Shown in pieces: positions 1 through 7,480 of a stretch of DNA of 11,106 nucleotides. Position 1 is the stretch's first letter, and each line of letters begins with the position of its first letter. This DNA is from Smittium mucronatum (taxonomy: Eukaryota; Kickxellomycota; Harpellomycetes; Harpellales; Legeriomycetaceae): assembly GCA_001953115.1 (NCBI GenBank), contig LSSL01006035.1, positions 1-11,106 on the forward strand, in the 5' to 3' direction. The notes under the pieces were generated by a model. It made no database searches, was not told the DNA's origin, and saw only the letters and a list, made by a program, of their open reading frames with translations. The position numbers were made by a program, and so were the translations under genes.

Positions 1-2199
1 AAAATTATCAGTTTTTTAACCACTAAATATTTACCTTGATAAATAAAATATCCAGTTAAGAATTAGTATAATATTTTTTAAAAATATAAAAAAAATGTGT
101 ATAAAAGCATCATTAGATTATCTAAATTATTTATAAATCAAATTTGTGTAATTTTGAGAATTTCCTTCTAATAAAATTAAATCTAAAACCTTCTTAAAGA
201 TTTTTTTCAACATTGTATCAAATACATAGCATTTTACTGAAATTTAGAACATAGATTTTTAAATAAAATTGGTTTATTAATGCCAAAAAATCACTGCGTA
301 TTATTTATTTCCTATTTTTTTAAATATATTTTGACGTAAGATCTTTTTTTTATTAAATTTGGATATGACTTACAATACATATATGCAGAGTTATTTGTTT
401 TATATTATTAAAAAATGATTTTTAATTGATAGTAGAGATTAATTTAGAATTTACGCGTATTTATTTTTATCTATTTTTATTATTTTTTTAAATATAAAAG
501 AAAAATGGTATCTATTTGGTGAATTTTGGATTTTTTTTGATAAATCAAAGTTTAGTGATATTGGATCAAGTTGCCATACTTTTAGATTAATATTATAAAA
601 AAATTTCCAGATAATTTTAGCATAAATGAAAAAATCTTTTAGCTAAATATAAATCGATTTTTATTTTTTTATTTTTTTGATTCTTGGAACACTATATAAT
701 CAATTTTACACTATTTTATTTAAATATAGCTAAATCAATAGTTAAACAACACATCATTATGATTTTTAAGATGAAAAAACTGATTGAATTTGATAATATC
801 TACCATTTTTTTCCTGGAAAGTTTGTTTTTTTTCCAATTATTTTAAAAAAGCAGATAGAACCTTGTAATATCAATCGAGTATTTTCATTCCAAGTTATAA
901 CTAAACGCATAGAATAAATAAAGGTTTAACATATGCCGATCTCTTTTCAAAAAATACATAATAAGAGTTAAATTTATAAAGATAAGTTGAAATGAGTACA
1001 TATATATTAAATGAAATAAAAATAAATCCATAAATTTTGATATATCTGGCTTTAATAATTTAGAGGAAAAAATACGATAGTTTTGTTTTCACTCTGTAAA
1101 AAAAATCAAAATTTCTGAATAATCTAACTCTTTTGCACACAGGTAATGCAAAAATAAAATGTTAGAATAGTGGGGAAAAATAAAAGCTGCAAAGTTCACA
1201 ATTTCTTATCAACCAAATTATTATAAAAATAGGCCACTCAACGAAATTTGATCTTATTTATACATTTTTTTTAAAAAAATAATTAATATATCAATAAATT
1301 ATATTAAAATTAAATTCATTTTCCATCAATAAAAGTGAAATTCCAGTTAATGCCTTTTTTAAATGAGCTGATATAAATTGGCTTATTTTTTCTTTTTAAA
1401 AAGAAATGGAGAATTCAAAATTAAATTACTCTAGGAAATACATAAAACTTTTTAATAAAGTGGAAATCACGATTTATTTTTAGAGTATATATATGAAATA
1501 AAAGGATTGATTAGATTAAAAAAAATATTGAAAACAATTAAAAATTTAATTAATAGGGCTTTTTTTGAAATAATTTTTATTTATAAAAAATGATTAATAC
1601 AAAAAATAAGGAGTATTCAAGTCTTTGAATGATAAAAATAAAAAAATTGTTTCCAGAATTAAGGAATATGTTTTTATAAATATATATATTAGTAAGAATG
1701 TTGATCAAAGTATAAAAAATACATACTATATCTTGATACATAAGTGTCGTCAATTTTGAGTAAAATATTGCAAAAAAATTAAAGTTTTCAATAATTTTAG
1801 TTTTTTAATTGGGGACACTTTAGCTGCAGTTGATATATTAAACAAAATTAAAAATTACAGGGAATATTTGGAAAAATCATTAAAATATAATATATTTTGA
1901 TGAAAGTGCTTTTTGGGATATTTTTACTAACAAAATTTTCTTGAGCCAATAAAGCCTCAGAAACAGGTTTTAATAATGAAAAAATCGAAGCCTAAAAACT
2001 TTTAATTAAAAAAAGCTCTACCATTCTGATATTTTCCCAGCAATCAAACTAAAATATTTAAAAAAATTCAATTTATATAGAAAACCCGTCTCTTTTTCTG
2101 GATTTTTTATTAAAAATTTCATAATCAGCTATAAAATCTAATTTAATAAAATTGAAAACGTGAAAAAATTCACAAATTTTAGATTTGAAATCTCCTTAA
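1..2199. other. AT-rich gene-free stretch
   Basis: This stretch is dominated by A and T homopolymer runs, with stop codons closely spaced in all frames. The longest open frame (684-917, plus) begins at TTG rather than ATG. It encodes a low-complexity string rich in Ile, Phe, Lys and Asn, which is what random AT-rich DNA gives, so I do not call it a gene. I see no tRNA, rRNA, long repeat or recognisable promoter. It is best read as intergenic DNA. Confidence 0.7.
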
Positions 2200-2815
2200 C
2201 AGCTAAATAAATCTAGGACATTGCTTCAAGATGACCGACTAATTATTTATGCTCCGAATATCAGGTACTCTGGCAAGAGGATTCCAATCACAAAAATAGT
2301 ATTTTCATTAAAAATTTAATATATGGTTTTTCGCTTCTAGCCTACTCAAAGTATGCTTAGATACCCTCCAAAGATTTTTTCAGCTATCCACGCCGCGATT
2401 CATTGAAATTCCAAATTTAGTATTTATTTGTTTCAGACAGGATAAGAACAGACATCAATTGGATGTCCGTATCATTTAGTTTTATATTCCATTGAGGGAA
2501 ATTCAAAAATATGAGGTCAAAGTTTCAGGAACATTGGCTTTGCAGAGGTGACATTTTCTTTAAAATTTTCATCTAAAAAAATCATATTGTGTATTCTTTG
2601 AAGGGTACATAAGGCCTCTATACGCATTTATCCTATGTTCTGGAGACCAAAATTCAGGTTTGGGTACATATACTTAAGTTTTATACAGCTTTTTTCAACT
2701 ATAATTCTTCGATCCACCCTCAACTTTTGGGCTTTGTCTATGTAGCTTTTAGTAGCTTTTCTATTGTTGGTAATATGAAAAATTAGAAAGGAAATAATTT
2801 ATCTTTATAGTGGAA
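2200..2815 (+). pseudogene. possible decayed gene or transposon fragment, strand uncertain
   Basis: GC content rises visibly from about 2210 to 2760, just 3' of the minus-strand gene, and open frames are longer than in the flanks. On the plus strand, frame 1 is open 2200-2319 (includes LLQDDRLIIYAPNIRYSGKR). Frame 2 is open 2312-2479 (includes SLLKVCLDTLQRFF). Frame 1 resumes at 2446 and runs to 2778, interrupted by TGA at 2512, TGA at 2599 and TAG at 2743. An intron-like GT...AG segment of 42 nt (2299-2340) could separate the first two pieces. On the minus strand, 2798-2628 is open for 56 codons and includes RRIIVEKSCIKLKYMYPNL. That faintly recalls the R-I-x-V-E...LK...L stretch near the C-terminal catalytic Glu of some DDE transposases (PIF/Harbinger, DDE_4). 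The patchwork with stops suggests decay. Strand and identity are unresolved; a split gene with small introns is the alternative. Confidence 0.3.
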
Positions 2816-2910
2816 TTATGGAGTTTTATGGGATTTCTATTTAAAAAAATTTAAATGAAAGTTTTAATATATTTTTTTTAAGCTTTGGAAAATATTATAG
2901 AATCTAGGTT

Positions 2911-3984
2911 TTAATGACATCCATCTGAATAATAACACCTAAAAGAACAAGTGGTTATTTCAGCAACCCCATTATAGGCTGAGAATGCCAAAAAATTGAA
3001 ATTCCAGTCGGGAATAGATATCTCGGCGGCCAATGATGAGTTGATATATGTCTTAAACATAGCAGAAGGTGCATCATACTCGATGGAAACAGATACAGAA
3101 ACGTTATCGGTAGCAAGACTGGAATTTGGACTCGTTATTATCGATTTTCCCAGACTAATACTGCTCTCATCTGAAATTATTCCTATTTTTACTTCGTAGA
3201 AAGTAACAGAAAAGTCGGCATCTTTCAATATAGCGATGAAAATATCAGAATTAGTGTTTACGGAAGCTGTGAAGGAGAAGCTAGAGTCATAACAAGGGAT
3301 TCTTGTGTATGTATCAGGGTTATATATAATTTCAGCATCATTTGGTTTTAGGTTAATATCATTTGCTGGGGATATTGAAATACATTCATTAACAGATAGG
3401 CATGTAGAAACAGCGATAGAATTAGGAATGCATTTAGACTTCCCATAAAATATATTAGCAACCCCAGAACTAGATGAAAACAAAAACTGTGAAATATCAA
3501 AGTCCTTTGTGGCATATTTAATTATAGAATTATTGTCTCTTGAAATTGTCAGAGTAGAGTTGGAATACTCAATTAGAAGATAGGCATATATCTGACGCTT
3601 GTATTGGGGTCTTATTCCCTTTTCAAGATTATAGCGTTTTTGATGAGAGGAAATGCGACCACGGGAGACAGAGTTTCTGTTAGAAGATAAACCTACTCTA
3701 GCCTGAACAACGCCATTGGGGCTGTAAAATCCAAAGGAATCGGTGAAAGCTAAAAAGAAATCCCCATCCGAAAATAAACCTAGCGTAACAGAAAAGTCGT
3801 GTGTAGAACTGCTACAATGCAGGTTAATTGGATTTACCTCCCCATAATTCTTAGTAATCTCAGAGGAGTCAACAGATTGTGGTAAAATTGGAGCCAAAAA
3901 GCCAATGCAAGGATCAAGTTGAGCCAAGACTGGGAAAATATAAGTGACAATTAGGGATATACACTTCAACTTTTCAAACCTCAT
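2911..3984 (-). CDS. secreted protein with two tandem FAMeT-like (Methyltransf_FA-like) modules
   Basis: This 357-residue single-exon gene ends at TAA and is clearly GC-richer than its surroundings. The ATG at 3984 is chosen because it begins a classic signal peptide: MRFEKLKC, a hydrophobic core, and likely cleavage after VLA near residue 21. The open frame extends upstream to 4128 (405 residues), but that part is AT-rich and would bury the signal. Two modules follow, about residues 57-185 and 231-350. Both start with Cys, then an F-S-x-T strand and D-x-F-x-A. Next come VQARVGLSSNRNSVSRG in copy 1 and YEVKIGIISDESSISLG in copy 2, then an IEY strand, and a matched end GVANIFYGKSKC / GVAEITTCSFRC. 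The YEVxIG...S pattern resembles the family core of farnesoic acid O-methyltransferase domains. In that family the fold is often found in extracellular proteins and enzyme activity is doubtful. N-glycosylation sequons lie at N142, N151, N287, N294 and N315. There is no membrane anchor after the signal. Function is unknown; a secreted binding or matrix role is inference. The gene is near certain, the family moderate. Confidence 0.85.
   Translation of the reverse strand: MRFEKLKCISLIVTYIFPVLAQLDPCIGFLAPILPQSVDSSEITKNYGEVNPINLHCSSSTHDFSVTLGLFSDGDFFLAFTDSFGFYSPNGVVQARVGLSSNRNSVSRGRISSHQKRYNLEKGIRPQYKRQIYAYLLIEYSNSTLTISRDNNSIIKYATKDFDISQFLFSSSSGVANIFYGKSKCIPNSIAVSTCLSVNECISISPANDINLKPNDAEIIYNPDTYTRIPCYDSSFSFTASVNTNSDIFIAILKDADFSVTFYEVKIGIISDESSISLGKSIITSPNSSLATDNVSVSVSIEYDAPSAMFKTYINSSLAAEISIPDWNFNFLAFSAYNGVAEITTCSFRCYYSDGCH
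2935..3294 (-). repeat. second copy of the duplicated protein module (residues 231-350)
   Basis: The module runs from Cys231 to Cys350. Its landmarks are SSFSFTASVNTNSDIFIAI, then YEVKIGIISDESSISLG, then VSIEY, then the only Trp (W327, codon TGG), then GVAEITTCSFRC. It is closer than copy 1 to the FAMeT-domain pattern as I know it. Copies 1 and 2 are diverged in sequence, so the duplication is not recent. Confidence 0.6.
3430..3816 (-). repeat. first copy of the duplicated protein module (residues 57-185)
   Basis: The module runs from Cys57 to Cys185. Its landmarks are HDFSVTLGLFSDGDFFLAF, then VVQARVGLSSNRNSVSRG, then YLLIEY, then GVANIFYGKSKC. It aligns by eye with the second copy over its whole length. 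It has a slightly longer, basic insertion between the VGLSS strand and the IEY strand (about residues 111-135). The boundary cysteines match those of copy 2, so an intramodule disulfide between them is plausible. Confidence 0.6.
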
Positions 3985-4128
3985 TTTTAAAAAAGATAAA
4001 TGATGTCTTAAAGAGATATATAGATTAAAAACTGGTAAATTTTCATCATGGGCTAAATTGGGGCAAATAGGTTTTGAAAGAAGAATTGAAGCCATATATA
4101 TAACATTATTTAAGTATATAAAATTCAA
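3985..4128 (-). other. in-frame upstream extension of the secreted-protein gene, probably 5' leader
   Basis: Forty-eight codons upstream of the chosen ATG remain open in the same frame, with ATGs at 4128 and 4095. Base composition falls back towards the AT-rich background and the predicted residues show no domain. Translation from either upstream ATG would place the hydrophobic signal about 40-60 residues inside the protein, turning a cleavable signal peptide into an internal signal anchor. I therefore read this part as 5' untranslated leader, with modest certainty. Confidence 0.5.
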
Positions 4129-5922
4129 TTTTTATAGAAAATATGAGATCTTGATAATTTACTAGAATCTTCAATTTAAAAATATGACAACACGAGATTT
4201 TTTTTATTAAAAATCTAAGCCCAATTAAAAATAAAATTCCAATACATGAATACTTTTTTAGGCGATCTACAGATAGTTATATATTACGGTTTTATATAAG
4301 AATGTTTCGATTATTTGCAAATAAGGTTTAAAATTAATTAAATTCCATCAATTCTTAATTGATTCATCCAGTGAGAAAAATTTTTAAAACTAAATTACCG
4401 TAAAAAAAATGAACAGATCTAAAATATAATCAAACGGGCATACATTAAATTTTTTTTTTCTAACATATCTTCCTTATCCAAGTCAAGCGTTTATAAATCT
4501 TAATTATCTTATCAAAATCAAATCAACCCATTCTTTAATGAATTCAAAATTTAAAACTAATAAACTTATTTTCATAATAAAAATCTTTGAATTTTTTTTT
4601 TCTTTTTATACTTTTTAGGAACAGCACAAAACATGTTTTTTTTGCCATATACTCACAAAAACGAATTTCTATCTTTTCTGAATCTTGCTAATGTATGAAA
4701 ACTTTTTAAATTATATTTCTCATTTTTACGTTTCATAAAATAAACATGATCCTAAATAAGATCAGATTACATAAATAATCATTATTTTATAAACTGACTC
4801 AATGAAATTTTATGTATCAAATTTTATATCCTTCTTTAGATACAATGAACATGGATGATTAGCGGTAAGTAATTAAATTAAACTAATTCCATCAATAGAG
4901 CATAATGAATATGCTTAAACGTGTAACACTTTTTTAATCAGATATAGAGCCGAACCAATTGATTCATAAACACATTTTACGATATGTAAATGAATTTTCT
5001 TATATAAAACATATATTACAAATACTCATCTCGGTCCGGATAGTGTACAATTCAGATAAAAACATTCGAAATTAGTTGACATTCTTTTTTCAATAGATAT
5101 TCAGCGGATCTAAAAGCAAAAAATAAGACCAAAATCGGAACAAAATATCTATCTATAAGACCAACTATCCAAGTTTATCATTAGTGCATTTTCCATTGGA
5201 AAAATTTCACTTGATTAAAAATTTTATGTTACACAAAGAAAATATATAGTTACGAGGCTATTAACCTGTATCCATTTCACTCACTTTTTGGCTATTTAAA
5301 ATAAAATGTTAAGATATGGACATATTTGTGCATTTTGGGAGAATTAACAGCTGTTTTTGTACAAATCCTTAATTATGAAAAGCAACTGGTTGATTCATCG
5401 ATTGAAATTTTCATTATTCAATAGTCCTGACGCCAAAAACATGAGAGATTCTCTTATAGAGCGGAAACTTCCCTATTAAAAATATTCTACTTTCCTAATT
5501 TGGAAATACACCACAAAAATAATTTGTAAAATTATTGAATGATTCAAAAATTGAATTAAAAAAAAACTTTTTATTGGAAAAATATGGAAATATCATTATA
5601 TCTAGTAGATTTTTTTCATTTTTATTGGTTTGATAATGATAAATTTTTTATGTAGAAAATGATTTAAATGGGAGATCCCCTTTGAAAGTTGGCGTTTTAT
5701 TGTATACTTTTTATTGCATTCCTAATTAGAAAATATATTAATGAACAAAAAATAAACTTATTTTGGTAATAAATCAAACAGAAAAAAAATAATATTTCAA
5801 TTGGAAATAGATTGAGTAGCCTAATTGTTGAAAGCTAGGCCTAATAAATTTATTGGCTAGAAAGGATAAACATTCAGCCAAAAAGACCAATATGTTTATT
5901 TAGCCAATGATTTCTTTAGTAA
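4129..5922. other. AT-rich stretch with no supported gene
   Basis: There is no open frame of note on either strand. This is the upstream flank of the minus-strand gene, so its promoter should lie near 4085-4300. TATA-like strings are everywhere in this composition, so I do not call a promoter. Slightly GC-richer patches at about 5020-5060, 5440-5480 and 5810-5900 show no continuous frame. The last contains several short AGCC/GGCT inverted matches, none long enough to call a structure. Confidence 0.6.
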
Positions 5923-6093
5923 AATAAATTCTGGATTCAAAAAGAATCAACCAAATATAAAAAAAAATCGGGTCTTGGAAAATATATCAATACACCTGTT
6001 TTATTGGAACTTGCTTGTCAAATAAGCCTGCATGATGGCATCAAGACTAATGGCAGCCTGAAATATGGAATTAATTTTGACAGTAAATCTTAA
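5923..6093 (+). other. short coding-like patch, open on both strands
   Basis: On the plus strand 56 codons are open with no ATG, ending at TAA 6091-6093. The last part (LLELACQISLHDGIKTNGSL onward) lies in a GC-richer segment at 6001-6070. On the minus strand the same segment is open for 30 codons (6093-6004, ending at TAA 6003-6001), with AAISLDAIMQAYLTSKFQ following an acceptor-like ATATTTCAG. Either could be an isolated exon or a relic of a dead gene. Neither is recognisable, and the strand cannot be decided by eye. Confidence 0.2.
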
Positions 6094-6106
6094 TTATTAA
6101 GATTTA
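6084..6106. repeat. perfect 10-bp inverted repeat with 3-nt loop
   Basis: TAAATCTTAA and TTAAGATTTA flank a TTA spacer. The structure overlaps the stop codon of the plus-strand patch at 5923-6093. All but two of the stem pairs are A-T, so in this composition it may be chance. No T-run-based terminator logic applies in a eukaryotic context. Confidence 0.5.
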
Positions 6107-6572
6107 ATTTTTTTTTCATGCACAATTTTAAAAAATATACACAATTATTTTGTCAATAACTTAGTAATAATACAAAATAATAGAAATAGAAAGAAAAATT
6201 AGCATGGAAGCAATCATGATACTGTTTATTTTATATAATCTTATAGAAAATATGATTCCGTTAATCTTGGTCTATTAAAATAGCCCACTTTAAATACTAA
6301 TATTTACCACTGATAGCAAACTCTATTTAATTATATGTATTCAATATTAATCGTGAAATAGATTATTTTAGAATAGCTTTCGACGCTCTCTTTTGCGATT
6401 ATCAAACCATTTAATGTCTTAATGGTCTAAAATTCATACAAAAGGGTTTGAATCTTTTTTAAAATAGCTAATGTGTATATTTCCTCATAAATAAATAGAA
6501 AATGATTGATTTTTTTAAAAAAATGTAATAATCCCCGTTTTTTAAATTCTCCTACCAAATCACTTAATATCA
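6107..6572. other. AT-rich spacer, nothing recognised
   Basis: No open frame, RNA gene or clear repeat is visible in either orientation. Composition returns to the AT-rich background until the abrupt change at about 6580. Confidence 0.6.
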
Positions 6573-6637
6573 TTGGATATAAACTAAAGTGGTAGGACGT
6601 GCATTTTCACCCTAGGTGGATTTAAGCCCCTTTTATG
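6573..6637 (+). other. degenerate tRNA-Glu(UUC)-like sequence
   Basis: The piece CTAAAGTGGTAGGAC (6584-6598) matches the D-arm and A-box region of eukaryotic tRNA-Glu/Asp genes (CTAGTGGTTAGGAT type). It is followed at the right spacing by TTTTCACCC (6604-6612), the anticodon loop of tRNA-Glu with anticodon TTC. GGATTTAAGCC (6618-6628) stands where the B box (GGTTCGANNCC) should be, but it has lost key bases. The variable region is shortened and the candidate acceptor ends do not pair. It is therefore not a working tRNA. It is either a tRNA pseudogene or the tRNA-derived head of a SINE-like element that continues into the GC-richer DNA downstream. Confidence 0.45.
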
Positions 6638-6858
6638 CTCTGAGAGTCTTAGAAAGATTATTACTATTTTAGTCCCTTTATAATTTTAGTATTATAGTTA
6701 GTTTGGTTTTGCCTTTTATTTTTTTTTGATTTATATATTTTTTTATTTTTATTTTTCAGTAGTAGTTATACCTGTCTTTAAACCAGTCGTTTTTTTATTC
6801 GTTATTATTTTAGTTATTTCGCGGACTGGGACCATTACCCGTTAGTCTAGTTTATTAG
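6638..6858 (+). other. T-rich stretch between tRNA-like head and broken reading frame
   Basis: The plus strand is heavily T-biased, with strings of T and TTA. A polypyrimidine tract ends in CAG at 6757-6759, which looks like a splice acceptor. A short hydrophobic frame follows (6762-6842, ending at TAG), but it has no ATG and no family resemblance. The strand asymmetry contrasts with the A/T-mixed flanks and suggests that this piece belongs to the same unit as its neighbours at 6573 and 6859. Confidence 0.4.
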
Positions 6859-7082
6859 TTGGTATTATTTATTATTAGAAAAGGAAATAGCTTTTATAGT
6901 GTTATGGGTATGATTATGCGTGACCATGAGTTGGTCGAGTTCGGTTATTATCCTTATGGATTTCCCCTAAAGGTTGACGCTTGGCCAGAGGTGGCAGAAC
7001 ATAAAGATAGTGATACTTCGATATCTTTTTCTTCTGAAGTTTCTGCGATAGGTGAAGACTTAGACCCATCGGTTAACTTGGT

Positions 7083-7168
7083 GTGAGAACCGGTAATGGA
7101 AGATCATGTATCTTCATTACTGAAATTTTCGTTAGGTTCCAGTACCAACACCACGATAGGGTTCTCAC
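7083..7168. repeat. 9-bp perfect inverted repeat enclosing further hairpins
   Basis: GTGAGAACC (7083-7091) is perfectly complementary to GGTTCTCAC (7160-7168). The left arm's GAACC (7087-7091) could instead pair with GGTTC at 7135-7139, giving two mutually exclusive closing stems. The stems are GC-rich against an AT-rich background, so chance is less likely than for most palindromes in this window. Confidence 0.55.
7093..7120. repeat. 11-bp hairpin with one bulged G and 5-nt loop
   Basis: GTAAT (7093-7097) pairs with ATTAC (7116-7120) and GAAGAT (7099-7104) pairs with ATCTTC (7110-7115). G98 is bulged and the loop is CATGT. The hairpin lies inside the 7083-7168 inverted repeat and also inside the alternative closing pair 7087-7091 / 7135-7139. 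Confidence 0.6.
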
Positions 7169-7186
7169 CTATTATTCCTACCGTGG
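7151..7186. repeat. 10-bp inverted repeat with one mismatch
   Basis: CCACGATAGG (7151-7160) and CCTACCGTGG (7177-7186) are complementary at nine of ten positions. The left arm shares base 7160 with the right arm of the 7083-7168 repeat, so the two structures abut and partly compete. Confidence 0.5.
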
Positions 7187-7302
7187 GGACTGTCCAAATA
7201 CTAAGTTTTTGTCATTACAGTGAGAAACGGGTGAATTATGGATAGGCTGAGTATGGGATCAATACCTGCCCTAAGCTCTCTGCTGGGTGATGGAGATGGG
7301 TG

Positions 7303-7316
7303 CACTATTAATAGTG
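7303..7316. repeat. 14-bp perfect palindrome
   Basis: CACTATTAATAGTG is self-complementary throughout. It lies inside the frame-2 open frame, where it encodes part of TINSE. It could be a dimer-binding site or a chance palindrome. Confidence 0.5.
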
Positions 7317-7460
7317 AACTAAGCGCTTTCTTGCCTTTGGCTACACTCCAACAGTTTCAAAACGAGGGTTTTTATCAGCATAACTGGTATAGAGGATCCG
7401 CTTCCGACAAAACTAACCATTTTAACAAATCATTATTACTGATTTAATATGAGTATTCTC

Positions 7461-7480
7461 ATTATATACAATTATATACA
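7461..7480. repeat. two perfect copies of ATTATATACA
   Basis: A 10-bp direct tandem duplication lies 13 bp after the end of the GC-rich island. It is AT-only except for one C per copy, and may be simple slippage. Confidence 0.6.

Larger units (their letters stand above)
6859..7447 (+). pseudogene. broken reading frame of unknown family in a GC-rich island
   Basis: Frame 1 is open from 6859 (first ATG 6904) to a TGA at 7084-7086. It includes DHELVEFGYYPYGFPLKVDA and EHKDSDTSISFSSEV. After the TGA the same frame continues with coding-like residues (EPVMEDHVSSLLKFSLGSS, then TVGTVQILSFCHYSEKRVNY) to TAG at 7243-7245. Frame 2 is open from ATG 7238 to TAA 7445-7447 and encodes a GC-rich 69-residue stretch (SIPALSSLLGDGDGCTINSE, then FQNEGFYQHNWYRGSASD). 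Read together, this is one ancestral frame of about 190 codons with a nonsense change and a frame change near 7238. Alternatives are two small genes, or a code in which TGA is read through. The acidic, Ser-rich character gives no family match. The sharp composition contrast suggests an inserted element, perhaps a retroelement gag-like piece, but I see no protease, reverse transcriptase or integrase motif. Confidence 0.4.

Noticed and set aside
684..917. 77-codon plus-strand open frame
   Set aside because: It starts at TTG, is low-complexity Ile/Phe/Lys-rich, has background composition and shows no domain or signal. It is what AT-rich DNA gives by chance.
2996..3199. 67-codon plus-strand open frame
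   Set aside because: It is antisense to the well-supported minus-strand secreted-protein gene and is a shadow of its codon pattern.
4085..4130. TATA-box promoter for the minus-strand gene
   Set aside because: TATATA strings occur throughout this AT-rich DNA, so the motif has no discriminating value here.
5811..5910. Clustered AGCC/GGCT inverted matches as a structured RNA
   Set aside because: The pairings are only 5-7 bp, mutually inconsistent, and not clearly better than chance by eye.
6573..6637. Functional tRNA-Glu gene
   Set aside because: The B box is eroded, the variable region is shortened, and the acceptor ends do not pair. Only the D-arm and anticodon-loop similarity remains.
6859..7447. 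Intact LTR retrotransposon
   Set aside because: I found no TG...CA terminal repeats, no polypurine tract next to a repeat, and no protease, reverse transcriptase or integrase motifs. The reading frame is also broken.
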